Notes: generated from the letters alone by a model not told the origin. Positions 10,439 through 20,020 are shown, counted from the stretch's first letter. The stretch: DNA of 64,000 nt from Algisphaera agarilytica (GCF_014207595.1 NZ_JACHGY010000001.1:1550001-1614000); one strand, 5' to 3'. Numbers and translations: made by a program.

Positions 10439-11953
10439 TTAATTGATCACCTGGAATTCAGGCGTGGTAATCGTGAGCCAGATCGCGGTCCGGACCCGGT
10501 TGAGGTTGTTGGATTCGGTGCTGATCGTGTTGACGATGATGGCCTTTGCTTCCGGGCTCAACGTGCCGTACATCAGCAGATCGCTGACCTCATCGACCAA
10601 GGCGGACGGGTCGTCCGCGACGGCCTGAAGCGGGGCGTACACGCTGGCTTCCTTATCGCCGGTTTCATCGATGTGGCTGGAAAGCAGGTTGTTGATTACC
10701 GAGAAAATCGAGATGTCTTCGATAATCTGCGCTTCGGGGATGTCGAGCCCGCGCTTATCGAGTCCGGAGTTCACGACCGTGAAGTCCGGCAGGTAGAAGT
10801 TAAAAACCGTGGGCGAGGTCAGATAAGACTGCTTGTAGTCGTTAAAGACACTGTTCTGGTTTTGATCGACGCGCAGGCCGATCTGCTCGCTCGGCTTGTC
10901 CCTCCGGTCCAACACGCGGTAGAGCGCCCACTTGACCAGATAGGGCTCGACGATCTTTCCGAAATAGGGGTTGCTGCTGTACGTGCGGTCTCGAGCTTCG
11001 GGGTCCAGCAGGATCGCCTTTACCACCGCGCCCAAGTCGCCCCGCACCCCGCTGCCGTTGTCCGCAAAGACGTTCGACACACGCTCCACATAAGCCGGCG
11101 TCGGGTTGCTCGTCACCATCCGCTGGATCAGCTGACGGCTGATGAACGGGGGGACGTTCGGGTGGTTGAAAACGTTGTCGATCGCGAAGTTCACGTCGGC
11201 CAAGCCGTTTGCTTCGGTTTCTTCTTCCACCGGACGTGCCGGGATGAAACCGTTGTTCGCCGCGCCGGGGTAGTCCAGCAGCTGCTTGGAGCCGAACTCG
11301 TGACGCCCCACGTCCATGCGCATCGGGTTCGATTCGCGGATCAGGTTTGTTTCACCGATGCTGGATCGGCGTAGCCCGGTGAACACCCGCGCGAACTGCT
11401 GGATCTCGTCGTTGGTGTAGGTCGGGATCGGATCGCCGTTGCTGTCGAGCTTCTGCGTGCCGTCCATGTTCAGTTCAAACAGGCCGATCGAGAACAGCTG
11501 CATGATCTCGCGCGCGTAGTTCTCGTCCGGGCTGGTACCCGCCACCTCGTCTGCCTTGCGGTTGTCGATGTAGGTCAGGTACTTGCCCATCGGGTGGGAG
11601 AAGGTGACATCCGCCAGCAGGTCGCGGTAGTTGCCGAACGCGCGGTCGATCATGAAGTTGTAGTAGCCGCGGCTGGCGGTGATCCCGCTGCCGTCTTCCG
11701 AGTCGTTAATCACCAGGGTCTGGATCAGCGCCCAAGCCATGCGCTGGCGCAGCTGGTCGTTGGCGTCCACCGCGATGTTCGCCCAGGCGTAGCGGTGCAG
11801 TTGCACGGCGCCGTTCTCGGCCGTGTCTGCCAGGTCGATGCGCTCCTGGGTAATCGTCGTGGGCGACCGCGTGATCTGCCAATCGATCCAGCCCTCGTAC
11901 CCGCGGTTGCGGACCTGGTTGATGTCCGCTTGCGAAGGCCCGAACGCGGCCTG
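10439..11953 (-). pseudogene. DUF1800 domain, downstream part of the interrupted copy-A gene
   Basis: This stretch encodes the DUF1800 domain from QAAFGPSQADINQVRNRG to the C-terminal TTPEFQVIN, in the same frame as the 11954-13183 gene and separated from it only by the TGA at 11954-11956. The copy-B protein has Trp-414 at that point (SRFLWQAAFGPSEGD). No frameshift or other stop follows and all landmarks are intact: 'GYEGWIDWQI', 'NYRDLLADVTFSHPMGKYLTY', 'NYAREIMQLFSIGLFELN', 'VFTGLRRSSIG', 'GRHEFGSKQLL' and 'FAIDNVFNHPNVPPFISRQL'. If reinitiated, the first ATG is at 11806, which would lose about 50 conserved residues. Either a young nonsense mutation, a sequencing error or readthrough. Confidence 0.8.
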
Positions 11954-13183
11954 TCAAAGGAACCGGCTCGCGTCGCTCTCCGACGGCGTGGCGTTGATGT
12001 CGAAGCTGCCGTCCGACACCGTGATCGTCAGCGGGATGCTATGGGTTGCCCCGCCCCCGTCCGTTACCTCGAGCGTCGCCTCGTACGTCCCCGCCGACGC
12101 GTACGTGTGGCTCACTTCCGGCCCCGCCGTCGACGTGCTCCCGTCCCCGAAATTCCACGAATACGACGCGATATCCCCTTCATCATCCGACGATCGCGAA
12201 CCATCGAACCCCACCGTCAGCGGCGCGGCGCCCACAAAATTGTCTGCTTCCGCCAACGCCTCCGGCAGCGTGTTCGTCCCCACCGTCAACACGAACGTCT
12301 GCGTCGACGACAACGAGCCGTCCGACACCGTCACGCTCACCGTGGCCGAGCCCGTCTGGCCCGACACCGGCGTCGCCGTGATGTCACGGCTCGACCCAAC
12401 ACCCGAGAAGCCGATGTTCGCCTGCGGGAGTAATGTTGTGTTGTTGCTGGTCGCGCTCACCGTCAACCCGCTCGCTGGCGTGGTGAAGTCGTCGACCACA
12501 AACGCCTGCGTCGCGGCCACGCCTTCCGTCGTGCTCTGGTCCGCCAGGCCCGTCAGCGTCGGAGCGGTGTTGGGCAGGCTTTGGCCGTTACGCGTGGCCG
12601 TGAAGCGGATGTCCGACACGTTGATTGCTTGATTGATGATCAGGTCCTGAACGAAGTTGTTACCCGTGCCCACGTCCTGACCCGAGAACGTCGCCACTTT
12701 ACGGATGTCCGACACGTTCACCACGCGGTTGAGCGTCACGTCGCCCATCAAGAAGCCCAGGGTCCCCTCGACACTCGCCTGCGTCTCGCCTCCGGGCGAC
12801 ACCACATCCGTCAGCGAAATCGTCACCCACTCGCCGTCGGGGATGCCTTCAAGGTGGATCTCAACCGTATCCGCAGACGCGCCGCTCACCCCCGATGCGG
12901 CGCCGATGGTGCCGTGCGTGCTTGACATCCCCCCCACCGACGCCACCGCCTGGTCGAACACAAACAACACCACGCTCTTGCCGTCGCGCGGCCTGCGTGG
13001 CTCCACCCCCCGCGGGCCAGCCAACGGCATGTCGATCGAGTAGACAGCGGTGCTGCCCGAAGCCTGGTGCTCCATCGACGATTGCATCGACGTCGCAACC
13101 GGGGGCGATCCGTGAGCGGTAGAAAACGAAACACAAACCAGCGATGCGCTTAGCCAAACAGTGACGGAACGTGACAAAGCCAT
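11954..13183 (-). CDS. Secreted dockerin-like/PKD protein, N-terminal part of interrupted DUF1800 gene (copy A)
   Basis: 409 residues from MALSRSVTVWLSASLVCVSF (Sec signal, cleavage near THGS). Order of parts: an N-terminal beta domain ('VVLFVFDQAVASVGG' to 'GEWVTISLTDVVSPGG'); a pair of dockerin-like loops, GDVTLNRVVNVSDI and 'QDLIINQAINVSDI', each keeping D1, N5/N6, N9 and D12 of the calcium loop; an Ig/cadherin-like domain ('PTLTGLADQSTTEG'); and a PKD domain ('SYSWNFGDGSTST'). It stops at SRFL-TGA, exactly where DUF1800 should begin. 178 bp downstream of the PEP-CTERM gene of the same cassette. Matches copy B (16036-18810) along the whole length. Confidence 0.85.
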   Translation of the reverse strand: MALSRSVTVWLSASLVCVSFSTAHGSPPVATSMQSSMEHQASGSTAVYSIDMPLAGPRGVEPRRPRDGKSVVLFVFDQAVASVGGMSSTHGTIGAASGVSGASADTVEIHLEGIPDGEWVTISLTDVVSPGGETQASVEGTLGFLMGDVTLNRVVNVSDIRKVATFSGQDVGTGNNFVQDLIINQAINVSDIRFTATRNGQSLPNTAPTLTGLADQSTTEGVAATQAFVVDDFTTPASGLTVSATSNNTTLLPQANIGFSGVGSSRDITATPVSGQTGSATVSVTVSDGSLSSTQTFVLTVGTNTLPEALAEADNFVGAAPLTVGFDGSRSSDDEGDIASYSWNFGDGSTSTAGPEVSHTYASAGTYEATLEVTDGGGATHSIPLTITVSDGSFDINATPSESDASRFL

Positions 13184-13361
13184 GGCATAGATTCCTTATG
13201 TAGAAACAGAGAATTCGGAAGAATCAAGACGGCAGGGGGTGCCGGGGCAGGAGTCCGGTTTCACATAAACTCAACACGGACTTGGATTGCAAAGGGATAC
13301 GCGCGGCGCATAAGACCGCCCGACAGCCTCCCCACACCGGAGAGGCCGACTGCGGATTCAT

Positions 13362-14009
13362 TCAATCGAGACGTTTTCGCCGGAGGATTGCCGCCATCGC
13401 CGGAAGCGCCAGCAAAGCTGCGGTGGTCGGCTCGGGCACTTCGACGACCTGGAAGCGGTAGGACGAGTCGCCCAAGGCGACATCGTCAAAGGATTCATCG
13501 GCGACGATGCCGGGCGTGTTCCCGCCCACCGCGATTTCATACTCACCCGGCTCCAGCAAGCCCACCTCGAAGGTGTAAGCCGAGAGGAAGATCCGCCCCG
13601 CCGAGGCGTTGCTCAACCCCAAAGTCGCTTGCCCCAGATCGGTTCCCGTATCGCTAAAAAACGAAACGGGGCCAAAGGCATTGTCGAAATTATTAAATGT
13701 CTCGAGAACACTGGCACCTTTGTCACGACCAACCAGCGTCAGCTGAGCCGCCGCGGAAGGCGCAAGCCCCGCCCGGCGGAACTCCAGATCAAAGCCGACA
13801 CCGCCGGTATCGAACGGGGCATCCAAGACAAAAGAGCTGTTCTGCTCATACACCCCCGGCACCGCGTTGCCTGAATCGTCGAAGACCAGGACCGGCTGAG
13901 CAAAGGCGGGGCAGGCCGCAAAACCGGCAATAATCAACAGAGACTTACAACCCGAACGCCAAGTGAATGTGGTGTGTTTATTACGAAAAAGGGCTGAATG
14001 GTGATACAA
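13362..14009 (-). CDS. PEP-CTERM protein with cohesin-like body (copy A)
   Basis: 215 residues starting at a TTG. A consensus AGGAG (14022-14018) lies 8 bp upstream, the same layout as the copy-B gene, which starts with GTG. Signal peptide: SLLIIAGFAACPAFAQ. The body of about 150 residues is beta-rich, with 'GGVGFDLEFRRAG', 'LSAYTFEVGLLEPGEYEIAV' and 'GNTPGIVADESF'; the pattern of a 'GVGFDLEF' strand followed later by a 'LATYVFEV' strand resembles cohesin modules. The C terminus is a PEP-CTERM sorting signal: VPEPTTAALLALPAMA followed by a short hydrophobic helix and RRKR. Exosortase would process it and hold it at the cell surface. Cohesin assignment is inference; the sorting signal is seen directly. 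Confidence 0.82.
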   Translation of the reverse strand: MYHHSALFRNKHTTFTWRSGCKSLLIIAGFAACPAFAQPVLVFDDSGNAVPGVYEQNSSFVLDAPFDTGGVGFDLEFRRAGLAPSAAAQLTLVGRDKGASVLETFNNFDNAFGPVSFFSDTGTDLGQATLGLSNASAGRIFLSAYTFEVGLLEPGEYEIAVGGNTPGIVADESFDDVALGDSSYRFQVVEVPEPTTAALLALPAMAAILRRKRLD

Positions 14010-14369
14010 ACCTTACTCTCCTGATACGACGTCAACCCCGACGTAAAACTAGAAACCTTGACCAAACTGCATGACCGAACAACACAAGCACGCATGTACT
14101 GAAGTCAAATTAATTGAATGACCCGATCGCTTAATCCCTTAGTGAAATGCATTGAATCAAGTTTTAATGCAAACACAATTAGGAGATACCATAGAAGCAG
14201 GGAATGCTCTAATTTAAAGCCCAACCTCAAGGCCACTGCCAACATAATTGCTGCGATGGCAAAGCGATAAACCGTAAGCGAAACAAATCGTTACGGTCTA
14301 GATTAAAAGTAAAAACCAGAGCTCACTGACGCAAGATAATTACCTTTAAAACTTACTGTACTCATTGCA

Positions 14370-14405
14370 ATAACAAAAGGCTCACCCAAAATCAGGTGTA
14401 GCCTT
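14370..14405 (-). terminator. Hairpin terminator after cassette B
   Basis: On the minus strand AAGGCTACACC (14405-14395) pairs with GGTGAGCCTT (14386-14377) across a short loop, followed by TTTTGTTATT. It lies 65 bp past the stop of the second DUF1501 gene. The remaining 14010-14369 stretch is AT-rich with no gene; the promoter of copy-A PEP-CTERM must lie there. Confidence 0.6.
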
Positions 14406-14469
14406 AGGTGTTATCGTTAATGTGTAAGCTTTGCTCCTTAGCGGGGCACCAAATGGCTTGCGACGATGA

Positions 14470-15942
14470 TCAGATGTTCATGAAGCCGAGGTGGGTGCTC
14501 GGGTTGTTCACGTCCAGGAACCGGCCAAGGTTCGGGAACATCGTGCCCATCTCCGAGGTCGGGACACCGATCCAACGGGCAAACTCAAAGGCGTATTCAT
14601 CGACCGAAGTGGTCGGGATGAATCGGCCATTGCCGGTGTCTTCTGGTCCGCCGATGGCGATGTTGCCGTAGTCGCCGTACATCTTGCCGCCGTCGACCTG
14701 GGTTCCGCCCATGACAAAGTGGTGGCCGCCCCAGCCGTGGTCCGAGCCGTTGCCGTTGGAGCGGTAGGTCCGGCCGAAGTCGGAGGCGGTGAAGGTGGTC
14801 ACGTCGTCACGGCGGTTGAGCAAGCCCAGAGCGTCCCAGAAATACTTCAGGGCGTCGTTCACCCGGGCGAGGTTGTCGTCGTGCGGGCCGATGAGGCCGT
14901 TGTGGTTATCGAAGCCGCCAAGAGACACGAAGAAGACCTGGCGGTTTTGGCCGAGGATGCTGGGGCCCGATTCGATCAGGCGGGCGACGGCACCGAGCTG
15001 GGCGGCAAGCGAGTTGCCGTCGGGCACGGCAAGGTTACGCAGCACCGAGTCGCCGGTGTTGGGGTCTTGGCGGGCGTCGATGCTCGAGATGATGTCTTCG
15101 TTCCGGAGAGCCCGTCCGGCGACGTCGGCATAAGCCTTGCTCAGTTCGTTACGGGCGGAATAATTCGGGTTACCTTGAAGGGCGATCAGGTCGGCGTAGG
15201 CATTGGCGATGATCTCCCGGTCCGAGGTGGAACCCAACGCGGTGGTGTCCAGTCCGATCGCGCCGTTGGGCGAGACGGCATAAGGCGTGACCTGGTTTCC
15301 GGTAAGGAAATAGTTCGAACCGGCGATCGAGATGTTCATCGACACACCCGAGTCGTTCTGCGCCCCCAGCGCCTGCAGCGAGTCGGCGATGCGCCCACCC
15401 CAACCGATCCGCCCGATGGCGTCGGCGGTCGAGATCTGCCACAGCTCCTGCTGAGTGTTGTGGGCGAAGAGCTGCGGAGGCAGGGCCACGCTCCGGTTCT
15501 GGTACTGAGTCAGCGTGGTCGGTTCGACGAGAGAACCGGCGTTGGCCACGACCGCCATGTTGCCCTGGTTGAACAGGTTGTGCACGTCGGTGAGTTGCGG
15601 GTGGAAAGCGAACTGGCGTGTGCTGCCTGCGGGGGTGAACGTGGTCGCGTTCAGGCTGTTTAGCGGGATCGCCAAACCGGTCCGCCCCGCGGCGTAGTCG
15701 GAGTAGTTCTGATTGCCGCCGCTGATCGGGATAATCGTGTTGCCGGCATCGTTACCGCCGAACAGAAAGACGCAGACCAACGCCTTGTAATCGCTGAACC
15801 CGCCGCCGCTCTGGGCCAAGGCCGCGCTGGTCATCCGCAGGTTAAACAGCTGCGACATCAAACCACCAATACCCAAAGCCGCACAAGAGCCACGACGCAA
15901 CAGTGAGCGGCGCGAGATCAGGTTGTCGAGATTGTCATCCAT
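14470..15942 (-). CDS. DUF1501 family protein with Tat signal (cassette copy B)
   Basis: 490 residues and collinear with 8912-10366 over its full length (MDDNLDNLISRRSLLRRGSCA against MDDNLDRLISRRSFLRRGSCA). Tat signal, then 'VCVFLFGGNDAGNTIIP', 'GGFDNHNGLIGPHDDN' and 'DFGRTYRSNGNGSDHGWGGH'. An extra segment near residue 290 (DARQDPNTGDSVLRN) distinguishes it from copy A. Exported folded through Tat and probably retained at the envelope with the DUF1800 product. It starts 93 bp after the DUF1800 gene. Confidence 0.88.
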   Translation of the reverse strand: MDDNLDNLISRRSLLRRGSCAALGIGGLMSQLFNLRMTSAALAQSGGGFSDYKALVCVFLFGGNDAGNTIIPISGGNQNYSDYAAGRTGLAIPLNSLNATTFTPAGSTRQFAFHPQLTDVHNLFNQGNMAVVANAGSLVEPTTLTQYQNRSVALPPQLFAHNTQQELWQISTADAIGRIGWGGRIADSLQALGAQNDSGVSMNISIAGSNYFLTGNQVTPYAVSPNGAIGLDTTALGSTSDREIIANAYADLIALQGNPNYSARNELSKAYADVAGRALRNEDIISSIDARQDPNTGDSVLRNLAVPDGNSLAAQLGAVARLIESGPSILGQNRQVFFVSLGGFDNHNGLIGPHDDNLARVNDALKYFWDALGLLNRRDDVTTFTASDFGRTYRSNGNGSDHGWGGHHFVMGGTQVDGGKMYGDYGNIAIGGPEDTGNGRFIPTTSVDEYAFEFARWIGVPTSEMGTMFPNLGRFLDVNNPSTHLGFMNI

Positions 15943-16035
15943 CGCTTCGAAACTCCTTTAGAGCTTTGCACAAATACGGTTTGGGATAGGGTCCACCAGA
16001 TCGGTCGGTGGATCTGCTGCGGCTGAAGAATCAGA

Positions 16036-18810
16036 TCAATTCACCAACTGGAATTCCGGAGAAGAAACGACCATGTAAACCATCGCCCGGACCCGTTCGG
16101 TCTGGTTGGCCACCCGTGGGGCGACGGTCAAAAGGATCTGCTTCATCTCAGGACTCATCGTGCCGTACATCAACAGATCATCGATCGCCTCGATCAGGGC
16201 GGTGTTGTTGGTCACATTGTTCGAGGGGATCAGCGCCCGAAGATCGTCGTAAACGTTGGCCTCGTCATCCCCACTCTCCGCAATGCTGTTGCGGCGGTGG
16301 TCGTTGAGGCTGGAGAACACGGTGATCTCGTTGGTGATCTGGAGCTCGGGAATATCAAGCGTTCTGCGGTCCAACTCGCTGTTGGCCACGGTGTAATCCG
16401 GGAGGTAGAAGTTGAAAACCGAGGGCGAGGTCATGTAGGCCTGGCCGAATTTGTCTGTTTCGCCAAACTGCAATTCATCCACACGGAGGCCAAACGGCTG
16501 GCCGGGCCGGTCGTAGCGGTCCAACACGCGGTACAACGACCACTTCAACAGGAAGGGCTCGATGATCTTGCCGAAATACGGGCTGCTGCTGTAGGTGCGG
16601 TCGCGGGCCTCGGGGTCGAGGAGGATCGCTTTGACCACTGCACCCAGGTTGCCCCGCGTGCCGGTGCCGTCATCGACAAAGACCGAAGCGACACGCTCGA
16701 CGTAGGCGGGCGTCGGGTTGCTGGTCACCAACCGCTGGATCAGCAGGTGGCTGATGAACGGCGGCGTATTGGGGTGATTGAAAACATTGTCGATCGCAAA
16801 GTTGACGTCGGCGATGCCGTTGGCGTCGGTCTGCTGGCCGCTGCCGCGAGCGGGGATGTACCCGCCGTTAACCGCACCCGGGTAGTTCAACAACTGCTTA
16901 TCGCCGAACTCGTGCCAGCTGGACTGCATCCGCATGGGATTGGCGGTCCGTTGTTCAAAGTTTGAGCCGATGTTCGATGTTCGAAGACCCGTAAACACCC
17001 GGGCAAATTGAACGATGTCTTCATTGGTGTAGGTGGGGATCGGGTTGCCTTGAGCGTCTTTCTTCTGGGTGCCGTCGAGGTTCAGCTCAAAAAGTCCGAT
17101 CGAAAACAGCTGCTTGATCTCACGCGCGTAGTTTTCGTCCGGGACGGTCCCCGCAGCAGGGTCCGCTTTCCGGTTGTCACGGTAGGTGAGGTAGTTCCCC
17201 ATGGGGTAGGAAAAGGTCACATCGCTGAGCAGGTCGCGGTAGTTCCCAAACGCATTCTCGAGCATGAAGTTGTAGTACCCACGACTGGCGCTGGGCCCAG
17301 CGCTGTCCTGGTCGTTGTTCATGACAAAGATCTGGATCAGCGCCCACGCCACGCGTTGACGCAGTTGATCCTGCGCATCGACCGCGAGGTTCGCAAAGGC
17401 AAACCGCTGCTGGAAGACCTGGCCCGCCCCGTTGCGCGTGGCCGCCTGGTCAAACATCTGCTGCGTGAGCAGCGTCGGCGAAAGCGCCATCTGTTGATCG
17501 ATCCAGCCCTCATAGCCAAGGGCCTGAACATCGGCGACATCGCCTTCGCTCGGGCCGAAGGCCGCCTGCCACAGGAACCGGCTGGCGTCGTTGGCCGAGG
17601 GCGTTGCGTTGACGTTGAATGTGCCGTCGGAGACGGTGATGACGTACTCGATTTCATCTGTATCCCCGGTGAAATCATCGACGGTGAGCTTCGCGGTGTA
17701 GGTCCCGGGCTGGGTATAGGTGTGGGTTAGTTTTGAGCCGGGGAAACCAGCTCCGTCGCCGAAATCCCATGCATACGACAAGATCCCATCGTCTGGATCG
17801 AACGACCGCGTTCCGTCCAACTCTACCGTCAACGGCGCAGGGCCCAGGAAATTCTTGACATACGCAAGGGCTTGAGGAGGCTGGTTGCTTGCTTCCTCGG
17901 TAACCGAAACGATATAGGACGCGGTGGAGCTCATCGAGCCATCCGACACCGTCAGCGTGATGATTGCCGATCCGACCTCGCCGGGCTCGGGGGTCACGAC
18001 CACACTACGGTTCGACCCGGAACCTGTCACCACGATGTTCGCATCGGTCACGACGCCAGGGTTATCCGACACCGCGGTGACCGCCAGCGAATCTGCGGGC
18101 GTGGCGAAGTCATCCACAACAAACGACAACGCCGCGGTGGGGGTATTGATAACAGTGGATTGATTGGTGAGCCCAACGATGGTCGGCGCGGTGTTGGGAA
18201 GGCTCCGGCCGTTCCGTGACGCGGCGAAACGGATATCCGAAACATTGATGGCGTTGTTGATGGTCAGGTCTTGAACAAAGTTGCCGCCCACGCTGGGGTC
18301 CTGGCCGGAGAAGGTGGCCACCTTGCGGATGTCCGAAACGTTCACCACACGGTTGAACGTGACATCGCCCAGCAGGTAGCCGACGGTGCCCGCGGCACTC
18401 GGCAGGGTCTCGCCGCCCTGGGAGACGATGTCGGTCAACGAAACCGTGACCCATTCCGCATCCGGGACGCCATTGAGGTGAACCGCGATGGTGTCGGGGA
18501 ACTGGGTGCGGACACCGGAAATGGCCGAGTTGATCGTGCCGTGGGATGTCGCGATGTTCCCGACCGACTGGAGGGCTTGATCGAATACAAAGATCACAAC
18601 GGTCTCGCCGTCGCGGTGCATTCGGGGCTCGATCGCTCGTGGCCCGGAGAGGGGCATGTCGATCGCGCGGTAGATGCTCGAACCATTGGAAGCCAGGTGC
18701 CTCAACTCCGAACGGGTCGAGGTGTTAACCGGCGGGGCAGCGATCGCGGGGAGCGAAACGCAGATCAGCAATACGCTTAGCCAAGCAAAATACCGACGAG
18801 ACAGGGGCAT
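16036..18810 (-). CDS. Secreted dockerin-like/PKD/DUF1800 protein (copy B, intact)
   Basis: 924 residues from MPLSRRYFAWLSVLLICVSL; the frame is open upstream, but the signal peptide and the parallel with copy A (MALSRSVTVW) fix this start. Order: N-terminal beta domain (about 50-150), dockerin-like pair (GDVTFNRVVNVSDI and 'QDLTINNAINVSDI', aligning base for base with the type I loop GDVNGDGKVNSTDL), Ig/cadherin-like domain, PKD ('LSYAWDFGDGAGFPG'), then DUF1800 from about 410 to the end (Trp-414 in SRFLWQAAFG, 'DENYAREIKQLFSIGLFELN'). The dockerin-like part suggests it docks on a cohesin-like partner, plausibly the PEP-CTERM protein encoded 191 bp upstream. The role of DUF1800 is unknown. 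Confidence 0.88.
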   Translation of the reverse strand: MPLSRRYFAWLSVLLICVSLPAIAAPPVNTSTRSELRHLASNGSSIYRAIDMPLSGPRAIEPRMHRDGETVVIFVFDQALQSVGNIATSHGTINSAISGVRTQFPDTIAVHLNGVPDAEWVTVSLTDIVSQGGETLPSAAGTVGYLLGDVTFNRVVNVSDIRKVATFSGQDPSVGGNFVQDLTINNAINVSDIRFAASRNGRSLPNTAPTIVGLTNQSTVINTPTAALSFVVDDFATPADSLAVTAVSDNPGVVTDANIVVTGSGSNRSVVVTPEPGEVGSAIITLTVSDGSMSSTASYIVSVTEEASNQPPQALAYVKNFLGPAPLTVELDGTRSFDPDDGILSYAWDFGDGAGFPGSKLTHTYTQPGTYTAKLTVDDFTGDTDEIEYVITVSDGTFNVNATPSANDASRFLWQAAFGPSEGDVADVQALGYEGWIDQQMALSPTLLTQQMFDQAATRNGAGQVFQQRFAFANLAVDAQDQLRQRVAWALIQIFVMNNDQDSAGPSASRGYYNFMLENAFGNYRDLLSDVTFSYPMGNYLTYRDNRKADPAAGTVPDENYAREIKQLFSIGLFELNLDGTQKKDAQGNPIPTYTNEDIVQFARVFTGLRTSNIGSNFEQRTANPMRMQSSWHEFGDKQLLNYPGAVNGGYIPARGSGQQTDANGIADVNFAIDNVFNHPNTPPFISHLLIQRLVTSNPTPAYVERVASVFVDDGTGTRGNLGAVVKAILLDPEARDRTYSSSPYFGKIIEPFLLKWSLYRVLDRYDRPGQPFGLRVDELQFGETDKFGQAYMTSPSVFNFYLPDYTVANSELDRRTLDIPELQITNEITVFSSLNDHRRNSIAESGDDEANVYDDLRALIPSNNVTNNTALIEAIDDLLMYGTMSPEMKQILLTVAPRVANQTERVRAMVYMVVSSPEFQLVN

Positions 18811-19001
18811 GGCACAGGTCCTTATGTTGTCAAGAAACCGAAAGCACGTGTCACAAAAAAGTGGCGGAGGGCACCGAGGCGGGAGTCCGAGGTCGCGGTC
18901 GAACCAAAACGGACTTGGGGAGCAGAAATAAAGCGTGGAAACGACGTCTGCATCTAAACGCTGGCCGCGGGCGGTCACCCGCGGCCAGCAGCATTTCAAT
19001 T

Positions 19002-19649
19002 TCAACCGATCCGCTTACGGCGGAGCAAGACCGCACCGGCGGAAACCATCAGCAGGCCCGCGGTGGTCGGCTCGGGCACCAACACCGTGAAGGTGTAGGA
19101 CGAATCACCGAGGTTCACATCCTCGAAGAATTCATCCGTCACGATCCCGGGGGTGTTGCCGCCGATGGCGATTTCGTATTCGCCCGGGGCCAGGGCACCC
19201 ACTTCGAAGACATAAGTCGCCAAGAAGCTGTTGCCTGCTGGGGCAAGCGCTGCGAAGCTGAATTGCCCGAGGTCCGTTCCCGTCGTACCCGAGAAGGCAC
19301 CCATCCCCAGATTGGCGTCAAAGTTGTTGTAGCTACTCAGAACGCTTCCCGCGTTGTTGCGGCTGACCAGGGTGATCTGATCCGCCCCGGGGGCCGAGCC
19401 CGCCTTGCTGAACTCGAGATCGAAACCAACACCCCCGGCATCGAAGGCGGCGTTCAAGAGCAGGTCGAGGGAGAACGAGCTGCCCTGGGCGTAAGCACCC
19501 GGGCTCGCGTTCGCCGAGTCGTCAAACGCGATGACCGGCTGAGCCACCGCCGGGCTCACCAGCAGGCCCGCCACAGCGAGCAACGCACCGCCAGCCACAC
19601 GACGGGCAAGCGCAGATTCCTTGCGGAAAGGGTTAACAAATTGAATCAC
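19002..19649 (-). CDS. PEP-CTERM protein with cohesin-like body (copy B)
   Basis: 215 residues. I used the GTG at 19649, which has AGGAG 8 bp upstream, rather than the longer open frame to 19724. Signal peptide about 12-36 (AGGALLAVAGLLVSPAVAQ). The body shows 'FSLDLLLNAAFDAGGVGFDLEF', 'TLVSRNNAGSVLSSYNNF', 'FLATYVFEVGALAPGEYEI', reminiscent of cohesin (a sequence-level resemblance to be tested). The C terminus is the PEP-CTERM signal VPEPTTAGLLMVSAGAVLL plus RRKR. First gene of cassette B; homologous throughout to 13362-14009. Confidence 0.82.
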   Translation of the reverse strand: MIQFVNPFRKESALARRVAGGALLAVAGLLVSPAVAQPVIAFDDSANASPGAYAQGSSFSLDLLLNAAFDAGGVGFDLEFSKAGSAPGADQITLVSRNNAGSVLSSYNNFDANLGMGAFSGTTGTDLGQFSFAALAPAGNSFLATYVFEVGALAPGEYEIAIGGNTPGIVTDEFFEDVNLGDSSYTFTVLVPEPTTAGLLMVSAGAVLLRRKRIG

Positions 19650-20020
19650 GTCTTCTTCTCCTGAAATGATGCCGAGGCATCGGAACGAACGGGGTAAATC
19701 TTGAATCACTGACTGAAGCGGCACAAAGACTTAAGCCGCGGGGTTATCAAAGGGAACGTCGGAAGGATCGGGACGTCGGAGTTAACAAACCTCCAAGATG
19801 AAGTTGACTCAAACGACGTGAAGCCGGGTGCCGGCGTTAAATCCGAAGGGGCCAAAACCCTGTACTCACCAGATGACGATCAAAAAAGAGGAAAAAGGCA
19901 CAAACAAGGAGGGAAGCCGCAGGAGATGAATAATATTTATATCTGCATGCTTATGTAGTTTAATTTAATCACACCACCAATAAGAAGCAAGAAAAATCTC
20001 CAAAACGGTGCGATTTAGCG
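19650..20020. other. Intergenic stretch, no gene seen
   Basis: About 370 bp between the cassette-B PEP-CTERM gene and the next PEP-CTERM gene. It becomes AT-rich toward 19,920-19,990 and presumably holds the promoter for cassette B. No hairpin with a T-run and no convincing open frame. Confidence 0.5.

Noticed and set aside
11954-11956. Selenocysteine as explanation for the TGA codon
   Set aside because: The paralogue has Trp, not Cys, at this position and no convincing hairpin of the bacterial selenocysteine type was apparent just downstream, so nonsense mutation or error is simpler.
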